A stretch of 64,000 nt of DNA from Streptomyces lincolnensis (GTDB lineage: Bacteria; Actinomycetota; Actinomycetes; Streptomycetales; Streptomycetaceae). The translations under genes and the position numbers were made by a program. The notes beneath the pieces were generated by a model that saw only the letters and a program-made list of their open reading frames with translations, was not told the DNA's origin and did no database searches. The number at the start of each line of letters is the position of its first letter. Position 1 is the first letter of the stretch. The DNA lies in NCBI RefSeq assembly GCF_001685355.1, contig NZ_CP016438.1, positions 1,426,001-1,490,000 on the forward strand, given 5' to 3'. Positions 50,821 through 60,868 of this stretch are shown here, piece by piece.

Positions 50821-53800
50821 TCAGGCGATCTCGACCAGCAGATCACCGCCCTCGACCTGCTGGATCCTGTTGATGGCGAGGCGGGAGACCCGGCCGGCCT
50901 TCGGGGCGGTGATCGCGGCCTCCATCTTCATCGCCTCGATGGTGGCGACCGTGGCACCGGCGTCGACCTCGTCGCCCTCGGCGACGGTCAGGGTGACGAC
51001 TCCGGCGAACGGCGCGGCCACATGGCCGGGGTCGGAGCGGTCGGCCTTCTCGGTGGTGGGGATGTCGGAGGAGGCGGCGGCGTCCCGCACCTGGATCGGG
51101 CGCAACTGGCCGTTCAGGGTGGACATCACGGTGCGCAGGCCGCGCTCGTCGGCCTCGCCGACGGCCTCCAGGGCGATGAGGAGGCGGACGCCGGGCTCCA
51201 GGTCGACGGCGTACTCCTTGCCGGGCCTGAGGCCGTAGAAGAAGTCCTTGCTGTCCAGCAGGCTGGTGTCGCCGTAGCTCTGGCGGTGGGTCTCGAACTC
51301 GCGGGTCGGGCCCGGGAACAGCAGCCGGTTGAGGGTGGCGCGCCGGTCCTTCTCCAGTCCGGTGCGGTCCTCGGCGGTCAGCTCCGTCACGGGCTTGGCC
51401 TCGGCCCGGCCCTCCAGCGCCCGGCTGCGGAACGGCTCCGGCCAGCCGCCGGGCGGCGTGCCCAGCTCGCCGCGCAGGAAGCCGATGACGGAGTCGGGGA
51501 TGTCGAAGCGGTTCGGTGTCTGTTCGAACTCCTCGGGGCTGACCCCGGCGCCGACCAGGTGCAGGGCGAGGTCGCCGACGACCTTGGAGGAGGGCGTGAC
51601 CTTCACCAGGTGGCCGAGGATGCGGTCGGCGGCGGCGTACATCGCCTCGATGTCCTCGAAGCGGTCACCGAGGCCGAGGGCCACGGCCTGGGTGCGCAGG
51701 TTGGACAGCTGGCCGCCGGGGATCTCGTGGTCGTAGACGCGTCCGGTCGGGGAGGCCAGGCCCGCCTCGAAGGGGGCGTAGATCCTGCGGACGCTCTCCC
51801 AGTACGGCTCCAGGTCGCCGACGGCCCTCAGGTCCAGGCCGGTGGGCCGCTCGGAGTGGTCGGTGGCGGCCACGATCGCGGACAGCGACGGCTGGGAGGT
51901 CGTCCCGGCCATGGACGCCACCGCTCCGTCCACGGCGTCCGCGCCCGCCTGGACGGCCGCCAGGTAGGTGGCGAGCTGGCCGCCGGCCGTGTCGTGGGTG
52001 TGGATGTGCACGGGCAGGTCGAACTCGCGGCGCAGCGCGGAGACCAGCTTGGCGGCGGCGGGCGCGCGGAGCAGGCCCGCCATGTCCTTGACGGCCAGGA
52101 CGTGGGCGCCCGCGTCGACGATCTGCTCGGCCAGCCGGAGGTAGTAGTCGAGGGTGTAGAGCTGTTCGTTGGGGTCGGACAGGTCGGAGGTGTAGCACAG
52201 GGCGACCTCGGCGACGGCCGTCCCGGTCGCGCGGACGGCGTCGATGGCGGGCCGCATCTGGTTCACGTCGTTGAGGGCGTCGAAGATGCGGAAGATGTCG
52301 ATGCCGGTGGCGGTGGCCTCCTGGACGAAGGCGTCGGTCACCTCCGTCGGGTACGGCGTGTAGCCGACGGTGTTGCGGCCGCGCAGCAGCATCTGGAGGC
52401 AGATGTTGGGGACGGCCTCGCGCAGGGCGGCCAGCCGGTCCCAGGGGTCCTCGGCGAGGAAGCGCAGGGCCACGTCGTAGGTGGCGCCGCCCCAGCACTC
52501 CAGGGAGAGCAGTTCGGGCAGGGTGCGGGCGACCACCGGGGCGACGGCGAGGAGGTCCTTGGTGCGGACGCGGGTGGCCAGCAGTGACTGGTGGGCGTCG
52601 CGGAAGGTGGTGTCGGTGACGCCGATGGTCCGCGACTCGCGCAGCCAGCGGGCGAAGCCCTCGGGGCCGCGGGCCGTGAGGATCTGCTTCGAGCCCGCGG
52701 ACGGCTCGGTACCGGCGTCCACCTGGGGCAGCTTGGTCGTGGGGTCGATCAGGTCGGGGCGTTCGCCGTGCGGCTTGTTGACCGTGACGTCGGCCAGGTA
52801 GGTGAGCAGCTTGGTGCCGCGGTCGGCGGAGTGCCGGGAGGTGAGCAGGTGCGGGCGTTCTTCGATGAACGACGTGGTGACACGGCCCGCCTGGAAGTCC
52901 GGGTCGTCCAGGACCGCCTGGAGGAACGGGATGTTCGTGGCCACACCGCGGATGCGGAACTCGGCCACGGCACGCCGGGCGCGGTTGACCGCGGTGGTGA
53001 AGTCCCGGCCCCGGCAGGTGAGTTTGACCAGCATCGAGTCGAAGTGCGCGCTGATCTCCGTACCGGCGTGGGTGGTGCCGCCGTCCAGGCGGATGCCGGA
53101 GCCGCCGGGCGAGCGGTAGGCACTGATGCGGCCGGTGTCCGGGCGGAAGCCGTTGGCGGGGTCCTCGGTGGTGATACGGCACTGGAGGGCGGCGCCGCGC
53201 AGGGTGACCGTCTCCTGGGAGAGGCCGAGGTCGGCGAGGGTGGCGCCGGCGGCGATGCGCAGCTGGGCCTGGACGAGGTCGACGTCGGTGACCTCCTCGG
53301 TGACCGTGTGCTCGACCTGGATGCGCGGGTTCATCTCGATGAAGACGTGGTTGCCGTCGCGGTCGAGGAGGAACTCGACGGTGCCGGCGTTGCGGTAGCC
53401 GATCTCGCGGGCGAACCTCACCGCGTCGGCGCAGATCCGCTCGCGCAGCTGGGGGTCGAGGTTGGGCGCGGGCGCCAGCTCGATGACCTTCTGGTGGCGG
53501 CGCTGCACCGAACAGTCGCGTTCGAACAGGTGGATGACGTTGCCCTGGCCGTCGGCGAGGATCTGTACCTCGATGTGGCGGGGGTCGACGACGGCCTTCT
53601 CCAGGAAGACGGTGGCGTCACCGAACGCGGAGGCCGCCTCGCGGGCCGCCGCCTCGATGGACTCCCGCAGCTGCGCGGGCTCCTGGACCCGGCGCATGCC
53701 GCGTCCGCCGCCGCCGGCGACCGCCTTGACGAAGACGGGGAAGCCGATGTCGTCGGCGGCGCGGACCAGTTCGTCGATGTCGGTGGAGGGGGCCGAGGAG

Positions 53801-54198
53801 CCCAGCACGGGGACGCCCGCGGCGCGGGCGGCGGCGACCGCGCGGGCCTTGTTGCCGGTGAGTTCCAGGATGTCGGCGCTGGGTCCGACGAACGTGATGC
53901 CCGCCTCCTCGCACGCGCGTGCGAGCTCGGGGTTCTCGGAGAGGAAGCCGTAGCCCGGGTAGACGGCGTCGGCGCCGGACTGCCGGGCGGCACGGACGAT
54001 CTCGTCGACGGAGAGGTAGGCCCGCACCGGATGCCCGGGTTCGCCGATCTCGTAGGCCTCGTCGGCTTTGAGCCGGTGCAGTGAGTTGCGGTCCTCGTGC
54101 GGGAAGACGGCGACGGTTCGCGCGCCGACCTCGTATCCGGCGCGGAAGGCGCGGATCGCGATCTCACCACGGTTGGCGACGAGTACCTTGCGGAGCAT
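50821..54198 (-). CDS. pyc: pyruvate carboxylase
   Basis: The protein has 1125 residues, full length for the single-chain enzyme. ATG 54198 (AAGGGAA upstream) was chosen over ATG 54231. The biotin carboxylase domain (about 1-450; VAGGGGRGMRRV, EMNPRIQVEHTVTEEV) is followed by the carboxyltransferase barrel (about 520-800; TDTTFRDAHQSLLATRVRT, metal and biotin Lys region VKDMAGLL), the allosteric/PYC_OADA region (about 810-990) and the biotinyl domain with EAMKMEA near 1090. It converts pyruvate, bicarbonate and ATP to oxaloacetate, an anaplerotic reaction in the cytoplasm. The gene is transcribed alone on the minus strand. It would balance growth on sugar acids that yield pyruvate and trioses. 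Confidence 0.95.
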   Translation of the reverse strand: MLRKVLVANRGEIAIRAFRAGYEVGARTVAVFPHEDRNSLHRLKADEAYEIGEPGHPVRAYLSVDEIVRAARQSGADAVYPGYGFLSENPELARACEEAGITFVGPSADILELTGNKARAVAAARAAGVPVLGSSAPSTDIDELVRAADDIGFPVFVKAVAGGGGRGMRRVQEPAQLRESIEAAAREAASAFGDATVFLEKAVVDPRHIEVQILADGQGNVIHLFERDCSVQRRHQKVIELAPAPNLDPQLRERICADAVRFAREIGYRNAGTVEFLLDRDGNHVFIEMNPRIQVEHTVTEEVTDVDLVQAQLRIAAGATLADLGLSQETVTLRGAALQCRITTEDPANGFRPDTGRISAYRSPGGSGIRLDGGTTHAGTEISAHFDSMLVKLTCRGRDFTTAVNRARRAVAEFRIRGVATNIPFLQAVLDDPDFQAGRVTTSFIEERPHLLTSRHSADRGTKLLTYLADVTVNKPHGERPDLIDPTTKLPQVDAGTEPSAGSKQILTARGPEGFARWLRESRTIGVTDTTFRDAHQSLLATRVRTKDLLAVAPVVARTLPELLSLECWGGATYDVALRFLAEDPWDRLAALREAVPNICLQMLLRGRNTVGYTPYPTEVTDAFVQEATATGIDIFRIFDALNDVNQMRPAIDAVRATGTAVAEVALCYTSDLSDPNEQLYTLDYYLRLAEQIVDAGAHVLAVKDMAGLLRAPAAAKLVSALRREFDLPVHIHTHDTAGGQLATYLAAVQAGADAVDGAVASMAGTTSQPSLSAIVAATDHSERPTGLDLRAVGDLEPYWESVRRIYAPFEAGLASPTGRVYDHEIPGGQLSNLRTQAVALGLGDRFEDIEAMYAAADRILGHLVKVTPSSKVVGDLALHLVGAGVSPEEFEQTPNRFDIPDSVIGFLRGELGTPPGGWPEPFRSRALEGRAEAKPVTELTAEDRTGLEKDRRATLNRLLFPGPTREFETHRQSYGDTSLLDSKDFFYGLRPGKEYAVDLEPGVRLLIALEAVGEADERGLRTVMSTLNGQLRPIQVRDAAASSDIPTTEKADRSDPGHVAAPFAGVVTLTVAEGDEVDAGATVATIEAMKMEAAITAPKAGRVSRLAINRIQQVEGGDLLVEIA

Positions 54199-54324
54199 TC
54201 CCGTTCCCTTCGGCCTGCCGGTGAAGAACACCCATGGTGTCGGCTGTGTCGGCTTCTGGCCATGAGAGGCGGGTCACGTACCGGAGGGTGTTTTGCCATC
54301 CTGCGTGCTGGTTCGGCAGCGGTT

Positions 54325-55878
54325 TCAGACCGGGCCGGGGCCCGAGTCGCCCTTGAGGCGCTCCAGATCGGACGGGCGGACCTGGATGACCAGTACCGCG
54401 ATCAGCGCCGCGACGACGGTGAAGATCGCCGCCATCACGAAGGCGGCCGAGACCCCCGCGGTGAGCACCTCGTCGGCCCAGCGGCCCGGCAGTTGCCCGG
54501 TGCGTTCGAACCGCAGGCGCTCGGCCGGGGTGGCCTGGGCGAGGAAGCGCGGGATCTGCTTCTCCGCCTCGTTGGTGCTGGCCGTACCGAACATGGTGAC
54601 CAGGATGGACAGCCCCAGCGAGCCGCCGACCTGCTGGGTGGCGTTGAGGAGGCCGGAGGCGGCGCCGGTCTCCTGGACGGGCACATTGGACAGCGCCATC
54701 AGGGTGAGCGAGACGAACTCCATGCCCATGCCGAGACTGAAGACGAGCATCGGCCCGAGGACGCTGCCCGCGTAGGTGGAGTGCACGTCGGTCAGGGTCA
54801 GCCAGGCCAGGCCGGTCGCCGCGAGGACGGCGCCCACCACCATGAAGGGCTTGGGGCCGTACGTGGGCAGGAACCGTGAGGCCAGTCCGGCGCCGACCGC
54901 GATGACCGCACTGACCGGCAGGAAGGCGAGACCGGCCGCGAGCGGGCTGAAGTCCAGCACGTTCTGCACGAAGAGCGTGAGGAAGAAGAACATCCCGAAG
55001 ATGGCGGCGGCCAGGCAGAGCATGATGCCGTAGGTGCCGGCGCGGTTGCGGTCGGCGAACATGTGCAACGGCGTGATCGGCTGCCGGGATCTCCGCTCGA
55101 TCAGCACGAACACCGCGAGGACGACGACGGCCACCCCGAAGGAGGCCAGGGTCAGCGCGTCCCGCCAGCCGTCCTGCGCGGCGCGGATGAAGCCGTACAC
55201 CAGCAGCACCATGCCGACCGTGGAGGTGAGGGCGCCGGTGATGTCGAAGCGGCCGGGGTGGCGTTCGGACTCCCTGATCCAGCGAGGGGTGGCGAGCACG
55301 ATGAGCAGGCCGATGGGCACGTTGACGAAGAGCACCCAGCGCCAGTTGAGCCACTCCACGAGAACGCCGCCGGCGAGCAGTCCGATCGCGCCGCCGCCCG
55401 CCGAGACGGCGGCGAAGACCCCGAAGGCCCGGTTGCGTTCCGGCCCTTCACGGAAGGTCGTGCTGATCAGGGCGAGCGAGGTCGGGGAGGCGATGGCGCC
55501 GCCGACGCCCTGGAGGGCGCGCGCGGCCAGGAGTTGGCCGGCGTTCTGGGAGAGACCGCCGAGCAGGGAGGCCAGCACGAACAGCAGCACGCCGAAGACG
55601 AAGACGCGCCGTCTGCCGAGGATGTCCCCGGCCCGCCCGCCGAGGAGCAACAGGCCGCCGAAGGTCAGCGTGTAGGCGTTGACCACCCAGGACAGGTTGG
55701 CGGTGGAGAAGTCCAGGGAGCGCTGGATCTCCGGCAGCGCGATGTTCACGATGGTGATGTCCAGGACCACCATCAGCTGACAGGACGCGATGACCAGCAG
55801 GGCCATGGAGTTTCCACCACCGCCGGCTTTCTGCTGGGCGGTGGTCTGCGGCGAGGAGTTCGGCTGCGCTGTACCCAT
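54325..55878 (-). CDS. DHA2-family MFS drug exporter
   Basis: The protein has 517 residues with 14 predicted membrane helices. Signature motifs are LDITIVNIALPEIQ (motif D1 in helix 1), GRAGDILGRRRV (motif A) and LLNATQQVGGSLGLSI near helix 11, all typical of EmrB/QacA-type proton-driven exporters. It should pump out hydrophobic toxic compounds. No TetR regulator is adjacent; the GntR gene lies upstream on the same strand with 120 bp between, so co-transcription is possible but not needed. Confidence 0.9.
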   Translation of the reverse strand: MGTAQPNSSPQTTAQQKAGGGGNSMALLVIASCQLMVVLDITIVNIALPEIQRSLDFSTANLSWVVNAYTLTFGGLLLLGGRAGDILGRRRVFVFGVLLFVLASLLGGLSQNAGQLLAARALQGVGGAIASPTSLALISTTFREGPERNRAFGVFAAVSAGGGAIGLLAGGVLVEWLNWRWVLFVNVPIGLLIVLATPRWIRESERHPGRFDITGALTSTVGMVLLVYGFIRAAQDGWRDALTLASFGVAVVVLAVFVLIERRSRQPITPLHMFADRNRAGTYGIMLCLAAAIFGMFFFLTLFVQNVLDFSPLAAGLAFLPVSAVIAVGAGLASRFLPTYGPKPFMVVGAVLAATGLAWLTLTDVHSTYAGSVLGPMLVFSLGMGMEFVSLTLMALSNVPVQETGAASGLLNATQQVGGSLGLSILVTMFGTASTNEAEKQIPRFLAQATPAERLRFERTGQLPGRWADEVLTAGVSAAFVMAAIFTVVAALIAVLVIQVRPSDLERLKGDSGPGPV

Positions 55879-55998
55879 GGCGTGTCGGGGCCGGGCCCCG
55901 GGTGGAGTCGGTGAACGGTTCCGTCCACTGTTCGACCGTACGCCCGCTTCCTGATCGTCACCACTCGATTGGCGGTACCCGCCCGCGCGCCGGTGGAG

Positions 55999-56709
55999 TC
56001 ACTCCCAGACCACGACGTTGCGCCGGACCGGCACGGTCGAGGCGTCGGCGGCGAAGAGTTCGGGCGAGTGCGCGCGGATGCGCTCGATGTCGTCGAAGAC
56101 GGCCCGCAGGTGGGTGCGCATGGCGGTGCGCGCGCGGGGGAGGTTCCCGCCGACGACCGCGTCGAAGATCTCGTGATGCTGGGCGGCGAAGACGGCCGGC
56201 GAGACGTTCTCATGGAGGCCGAGGCGCCGGGCCCGGTCCAGATGCCCCTTCGCGGCGGCGACGGTGTTCCAGACGTCGCCGTGGCCGCTGAGCCGCATCA
56301 GGCCGTGGTGGAAGGCCTCGTCCAGCGCGAAGAACTCCTCCAGGCCGAGATCCGCGCGCCGCTGGCGTCCGAGGTTGTCCCGCAGCTCCTCGACGACCGC
56401 GGTGTCGAGCCGGTCGGGCAGGCTCTCCAGGGAGGCGAGTTCCACGGCCTCGCGCAGGAACTGGGCGTCGGCGACCTGGGCCGGGTCGACCCGGGAGACG
56501 AAGGATCCGATCTTCGGGAAGACCTGCACCAGGCCCTCCTGGGACAGCAGGATCAGGCTCTCGCGCACCGGAGTGCGGCTGACGCCCAGGGACGCGGCGA
56601 GTTCGTTCTCCGAGAGGGCGGCGCCCGGGGCGAGTTCCAGGGTCAGGACCATCTGACGCAACTTCAGATAGATGTCGCGCCGACTCGTCCGCCCGTTCGT
56701 TTGAGCCAT
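55999..56709 (-). CDS. GntR family regulator, FCD (FadR-type) subfamily
   Basis: The protein has 236 residues from ATG 56709. An N-terminal winged HTH (RRDIYLKLRQMVLTLELAPGAALSENELAASLGVSRTPVRESLILLSQEGLVQVF, about 8-65) is followed by an all-helical FCD ligand domain (about 80-220) with metal-binding His residues (AFHHGLMRLSGH, QHHEIFDAVV). FCD regulators of this type sense hexuronates, hexonates or their breakdown products. It is divergent from the ManD operon with a 16-bp palindrome in the shared gap, its almost certain binding site, so it probably represses that operon until a pathway intermediate is present. Confidence 0.9.
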   Translation of the reverse strand: MAQTNGRTSRRDIYLKLRQMVLTLELAPGAALSENELAASLGVSRTPVRESLILLSQEGLVQVFPKIGSFVSRVDPAQVADAQFLREAVELASLESLPDRLDTAVVEELRDNLGRQRRADLGLEEFFALDEAFHHGLMRLSGHGDVWNTVAAAKGHLDRARRLGLHENVSPAVFAAQHHEIFDAVVGGNLPRARTAMRTHLRAVFDDIERIRAHSPELFAADASTVPVRRNVVVWE

Positions 56710-56762
56710 GCCCACATCGTACGTAGAGCGGCGCCACAAGTATTGCTCCGTTGCGCGACAGA

Positions 56763-56778
56763 TGCTTGTATACAAGCA
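56763..56778. promoter_or_regulatory. GntR/FCD-type operator between divergent genes
   Basis: TGCTTGTATACAAGCA is a perfect 16-bp palindrome with the TTGTATACAA core used by FadR-type regulators (the related UxuR/ExuR core is also TNGTATACNA). It lies 21 bp before the ManD start and 54 bp before the regulator start, so one bound dimer could block both promoters. Confidence 0.8.
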
Positions 56779-56798
56779 CTTCGCGACCAAGGAGCTCT

Positions 56799-58016
56799 GT
56801 GAGTCCCGTGAGCAAGATCGAACGTGCCGAGGTTCTCGTCGCCTCGCCCGGCCGCACCTTCGTCACCCTGCGCATCACCACCACCGACGGCGTCACCGGC
56901 CTCGGGGACGCCACGCTCAACGGCCGTGAGCTGGCCGTCGCGAGCTATCTGCGCGACCACGTGGTCCCGCTGCTGATCGGCCGGGACCCCGCCCGCATCG
57001 AGGACATGTGGCAGTACCTGTACAAGGGCGCCTACTGGCGGCGCGGCCCCGTCACCATGACCGCGATCGCCGCCGTCGACACCGCGCTGTGGGACATCAA
57101 GGGCAAGGTGGCCGGACTGCCCGTCTACCAGCTCCTCGGCGGCCGCTCCCGCGACGGCGTCCTGGTCTACTCCCACGCCAGCGGCACCGACGTGCCCTCC
57201 CTCCTGGACGACGTCGAGCGCTATCTGGAGCTGGGCTACAAGGCCGTACGGGCCCAGGCCGCCGTACCCGACGTCGGGGGCACCTACGGCGTGCGCAAGG
57301 GCAGGGTCTACGAACCCGCCGCGACGGAGCTGCCCGAGGAGCAGCCCTGGGACACCGAGGCGTATCTCGGTTTCGCACCCACCTATCTGGAGGCCGTGCG
57401 GGAGCGGTTCGGCTTCGGCTTCCATCTGCTGCACGACGTGCACCACCGGCTGACACCGATCGAGGCGGCCCGGTTCGGCAAGAGCGTCGAGGGCTGCCGG
57501 CTGTTCTGGATGGAGGACCCCACCCCGGCCGAGAACCAGGAGTCCTTCCGGCTGATCCGCGAGCACACCACCACGCCGATCGCGGTCGGCGAGGTCATGA
57601 ACTCCATCTGGGACGTCCAGCACCTGATCACCGGACAGCTCATCGACTACGTCCGTACCACGGTCGTGCACGCCGGCGGCATCACCCACCTGCGCCGCAT
57701 CTTCGACCTCGCCGCGCTCCACCAGGTGCGCACCGGCTCGCACGGGGCGACCGACCTCTCCCCCGTCAGCATGGCCGCCGCCGTGCACCTGGACATCGCC
57801 GTGCCCAACTTCGGCATCCAGGAGCACATGGGCCACCCGGAGGAGACCGCCGAGGTGTTCCGCACGGGGGTGACCTTCGCCGACGGCATGCTCCACCCCT
57901 CCGAGGAACCGGGCCTGGGTGTCGCGTACGACGACAAGGCGGCCGAGCGGTTCCCCTACCGGCGGCGCTATCTCCCCGTCGCGCGCCGCCTCGACGGCTC
58001 GGTGCACGACTGGTGA
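56799..58016 (+). CDS. manD: D-mannonate dehydratase, ManD/RspA type (enolase superfamily)
   Basis: The protein has 405 residues, close to the family norm. GTG 56799 follows AAGGAG; GTG 56808 is an alternative. The capping domain includes [11 protein letters not shown] near 35. Barrel metal ligands are [11 protein letters not shown] (Asp and His near 210), [12 protein letters not shown] (Glu) and [10 protein letters not shown] (Glu), and the late motif [18 protein letters not shown] is typical of ManD. The enzyme dehydrates D-mannonate to 2-keto-3-deoxygluconate (KDG); low-efficiency members are linked to gulonate breakdown. Its product is the substrate of the KDG kinase at the end of this operon. 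It overlaps the next gene by 4 bp. Confidence 0.88.
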   Translation: MSPVSKIERAEVLVASPGRTFVTLRITTTDGVTGLGDATLNGRELAVASYLRDHVVPLLIGRDPARIEDMWQYLYKGAYWRRGPVTMTAIAAVDTALWDIKGKVAGLPVYQLLGGRSRDGVLVYSHASGTDVPSLLDDVERYLELGYKAVRAQAAVPDVGGTYGVRKGRVYEPAATELPEEQPWDTEAYLGFAPTYLEAVRERFGFGFHLLHDVHHRLTPIEAARFGKSVEGCRLFWMEDPTPAENQESFRLIREHTTTPIAVGEVMNSIWDVQHLITGQLIDYVRTTVVHAGGITHLRRIFDLAALHQVRTGSHGATDLSPVSMAAAVHLDIAVPNFGIQEHMGHPEETAEVFRTGVTFADGMLHPSEEPGLGVAYDDKAAERFPYRRRYLPVARRLDGSVHDW

Positions 58017-59380
58017 GCGCCGTGCTGAACCGTACGACGGTCTCCCGGCTGGCGCCCGGGCTGCGCCCCGCGGTCGATCCGGCCGAACTGCGCCCCCGTG
58101 TCGTCCACTTCGGCCTCGGCGCCTTCCACCGGGCCCACCAGGCGGTGTACACCGAGCGGGCCGCCGCCCTGACCGGTGAGCCCTGGGGCATCGTGGCGGT
58201 CGCGCCCCGTTCGGCGCAGACCGTACGCGCCCTGCGGGAGCAGGACTGTCTGTACTCGCTGACCGAGCGCCGCCCGGACGGCGACCGCTGCCGGGTCGTC
58301 GGCTCGGTCGTGGACGCGCTGGCCATGGGACCGGACGCCAAGGCCGTCGACGCCCTGCTCATGGACCCCGCGGTCACCGTCGTCACGCTGACCGTGACGG
58401 AGAAGGGCTATCAACGCTCCCCGGTGTCGGGCGGGTTGGACACCTCGGCCGTCGCAGCCGACCTCGCCGCCGATCCGGACGGTCCCCTCACCACGGTGAT
58501 CGGGCGCCTGGCCGCCGGACTCGCCGCCCGGATGCGCGCGGGGGCGCCGCCGGTCAGCGTGGTGTCCTGCGACAACATGGCGGACAACGGCGGCGTGCTG
58601 CGCCGGGTCGTCGAGGATTTCGTCCGGGCGTCCAACTGGCCGGACCGGGCGCGGGTCCTGGAGCGGATGGCCGAGGCCGTCGCCTTCCCCGCCACGGTCG
58701 TGGACCGGATCGTGCCCGCCGTCGGGGAGGCCGACCGGACCGGCGCACTGGCCACTCTCGGGCTGCGCGACGCACTGCCGGTGACCGCCGAGCCCTACCG
58801 GCAGTGGGTACTGGAGGACTCCTTCGCCGCACCCCGGCCGCCCTGGGAGCACGACGGCGCCCTGTTCGTCCCGGACGTGACGCCGTATCAGCTCACCAAA
58901 CTGCGGCTGCTCAACGGCTCCCACTCGGCACTGGCCTACGTCGGCACGGCGGCCGGTCTCACCACGATCGCCGAGACCATGGCGGCCCAGTGGGGCGAGC
59001 GCCTGGTGCGGGCGCTGTGCGCGGAGGTCGCGCCCACCCTCCCCGCGGGCGGCCCCGATCCCGCCGGGTACGCCGACGACCTCGTGGCGCGCTTCCGGAA
59101 TCCCGCGATGCGGCATCTGCTGCGGCAGATCGGCTCCGACGGATCACTGAAGATCCAGGAGCGCTGGCTGCCCGCCCTGCGGGAGCTGCGGGCCCGCGGC
59201 GCCGGCACACCGGTGCTCGAACTTGCCCTGGCTGCATGGGCGTTGAGCACCGGTCCGGTGACGTCGGTGCGCGACCTGCTCTCCTCCGTGGGCGCGGCCG
59301 ACCTGGCGGACGACGACGCCCTCGTCACCGCCGTCACGCAACGGCTGCCCGCCCTGCGTGCCGGACGCGTCGAGATCTGA
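58013..59380 (+). CDS. uxuB: mannitol dehydrogenase family protein, probable fructuronate reductase (UxuB-like)
   Basis: The protein has 455 residues, starting in a GTGA overlap with the ManD stop. The Rossmann part begins [17 protein letters not shown] near 30, with [10 protein letters not shown] near 124 and [10 protein letters not shown] near 185. The C-terminal helical domain has the family catalytic Lys in [18 protein letters not shown] near 290 with Asn and His as partners. Members interconvert D-fructuronate and D-mannonate or oxidise mannitol or arabinitol. Sitting beside ManD and KDG kinase, the fructuronate to mannonate reaction is most likely. A 93-bp gap precedes the transporter gene, which has its own ribosome binding site. 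Confidence 0.85.
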   Translation: MSAVLNRTTVSRLAPGLRPAVDPAELRPRVVHFGLGAFHRAHQAVYTERAAALTGEPWGIVAVAPRSAQTVRALREQDCLYSLTERRPDGDRCRVVGSVVDALAMGPDAKAVDALLMDPAVTVVTLTVTEKGYQRSPVSGGLDTSAVAADLAADPDGPLTTVIGRLAAGLAARMRAGAPPVSVVSCDNMADNGGVLRRVVEDFVRASNWPDRARVLERMAEAVAFPATVVDRIVPAVGEADRTGALATLGLRDALPVTAEPYRQWVLEDSFAAPRPPWEHDGALFVPDVTPYQLTKLRLLNGSHSALAYVGTAAGLTTIAETMAAQWGERLVRALCAEVAPTLPAGGPDPAGYADDLVARFRNPAMRHLLRQIGSDGSLKIQERWLPALRELRARGAGTPVLELALAAWALSTGPVTSVRDLLSSVGAADLADDDALVTAVTQRLPALRAGRVEI

Positions 59381-59473
59381 CTCCCCCGCTCTCCCCTCTC
59401 CGCCCCTCTCCTCCCCTGCTCCTACTTCTCTGTGAAAGAGCGTCACTTCACTCCCCGAACAACGGAGTTCCCG

Positions 59474-60868
59474 ATGAAGGACAGCGTCATAGCCGCTCAG
59501 CAGACGCCCACCGCGCCACGCGGTACCCGCGATCTGGCCCGGGCCGCCGTCTCGGGCTGGCTCGGCACCGCCATGGAGTTCATGGACTTCCAGCTCTACT
59601 CGCTGGCCGCCGCGATCGTCTTCAACAAGATCTTCTTCCCGGACGTCAGCCCCGCCATCGGCCTGATCGCCGCGATGGCGACCTACGGCGTCGGATACGT
59701 CGCCCGGCTCGCGGGGGCCGTCTACTTCGGGCGGATGGGCGACCGGATCGGCCGCAAGAAGGTCCTCTACCTCACGATCCTGCTGATGGGTGCCTCCACC
59801 ACCCTCATCGGCGCGCTGCCCACCTACGCCACCATCGGCATCCTCGCCCCGATCCTGCTGGTCGCGCTGCGACTCGTGCAGGGCTTCGGCGCGGGGGCCG
59901 AGATCGCCGGCGCGACGGTGCTGCTGGCCGAGTACGCCCCCGTCCGGCGGCGCGGGCTCGTCGCCTCGCTGGTGTCGCTGGGCACCAACTCCGGCACGCT
60001 CGCCGCCTCCGGTCTGTGGGCGATCCTGCTGGCCGTGCTCAGCGAGGACCAACTGATGTCCTGGGGCTGGCGGTTGCCGTTCCTGCTCAGCTTCGCGCTG
60101 ATGTTCTTCGCGGTCTGGCTGCGGCGGGGGCTGAAGGAGAGCCCGGTGTTCGAGGAGCGCGCCGACGTGGTCGACGGGGTGGCGCTGGGCCGCGACGAGG
60201 TCGAGTCCGCGATCGCCACGGCCGACGAGCAGACCGGCAGTGTCCTGGCCGCCGGTATCCGGCAGCGCAAGGGCAGGTCGTTCTTCCTCGCGCTGGGGCT
60301 GCGGTTCGGCCAGGCCGGCAACTCCGGTCTGGTGCAGACGTTCCTCGTCGGCTACATCGCCACCAACCTGGCGGTCGGCCGGTCCGTCCCGACGGACGCG
60401 ATCGTCTACGGCTCGCTGCTGGGCTTCGCCACCGTGCCGGTGGTCGGTCTGCTCGGTGACCGCTTCGGGCGCCGACCGGTCTACCTCGCGCTCACCCTGC
60501 TCACCGCGGTGCTCGCCTTCCCGGTGATGGTCCTGATCACCTCCGGTTCGACGCCGGGCGTGATGCTCGGCATGGTCCTGGGTCTGAACGTCGGTGTCCT
60601 CGGCCTGTTCTCGCTGGAGAGTGTCACGATGGCCGAACTCTTCGGCGCCCGCACCCGATTCACCCAGCTCGCGCTCGCCAAGGAGATCGGCGGCATCCTC
60701 GCCACCGCGATCGGCCCGGTCCTCGCGGCCACCCTCACCGCCGTGACCGGCAGTTGGTGGCCGATCGCGGCGATGCTCATCGTCTACTCCCTCATCACCT
60801 TCGTCAGCGCGCTGTTCGCGCCCGAGACCCGCGGACGGGATCTCGTCCGCCTGGAGGACGCCGTATGA
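59474..60868 (+). CDS. MFS metabolite:H+ symporter, probable sugar-acid importer
   Basis: The protein has 464 residues from ATG 59474, preceded by CGGAG. It has 12 helices with the MHS-family signature GRMGDRIGRKKVL (motif A) near 80, RLVQGFGAGAEIAGATVLLAEYAP near 125-148 and its repeat GDRFGRRPVYLAL near 320. Such carriers import organic acids with protons. The operon context points to a hexonate or hexuronate. Its stop overlaps the dehydrogenase start (ATGA). Confidence 0.87.
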   Translation: MKDSVIAAQQTPTAPRGTRDLARAAVSGWLGTAMEFMDFQLYSLAAAIVFNKIFFPDVSPAIGLIAAMATYGVGYVARLAGAVYFGRMGDRIGRKKVLYLTILLMGASTTLIGALPTYATIGILAPILLVALRLVQGFGAGAEIAGATVLLAEYAPVRRRGLVASLVSLGTNSGTLAASGLWAILLAVLSEDQLMSWGWRLPFLLSFALMFFAVWLRRGLKESPVFEERADVVDGVALGRDEVESAIATADEQTGSVLAAGIRQRKGRSFFLALGLRFGQAGNSGLVQTFLVGYIATNLAVGRSVPTDAIVYGSLLGFATVPVVGLLGDRFGRRPVYLALTLLTAVLAFPVMVLITSGSTPGVMLGMVLGLNVGVLGLFSLESVTMAELFGARTRFTQLALAKEIGGILATAIGPVLAATLTAVTGSWWPIAAMLIVYSLITFVSALFAPETRGRDLVRLEDAV

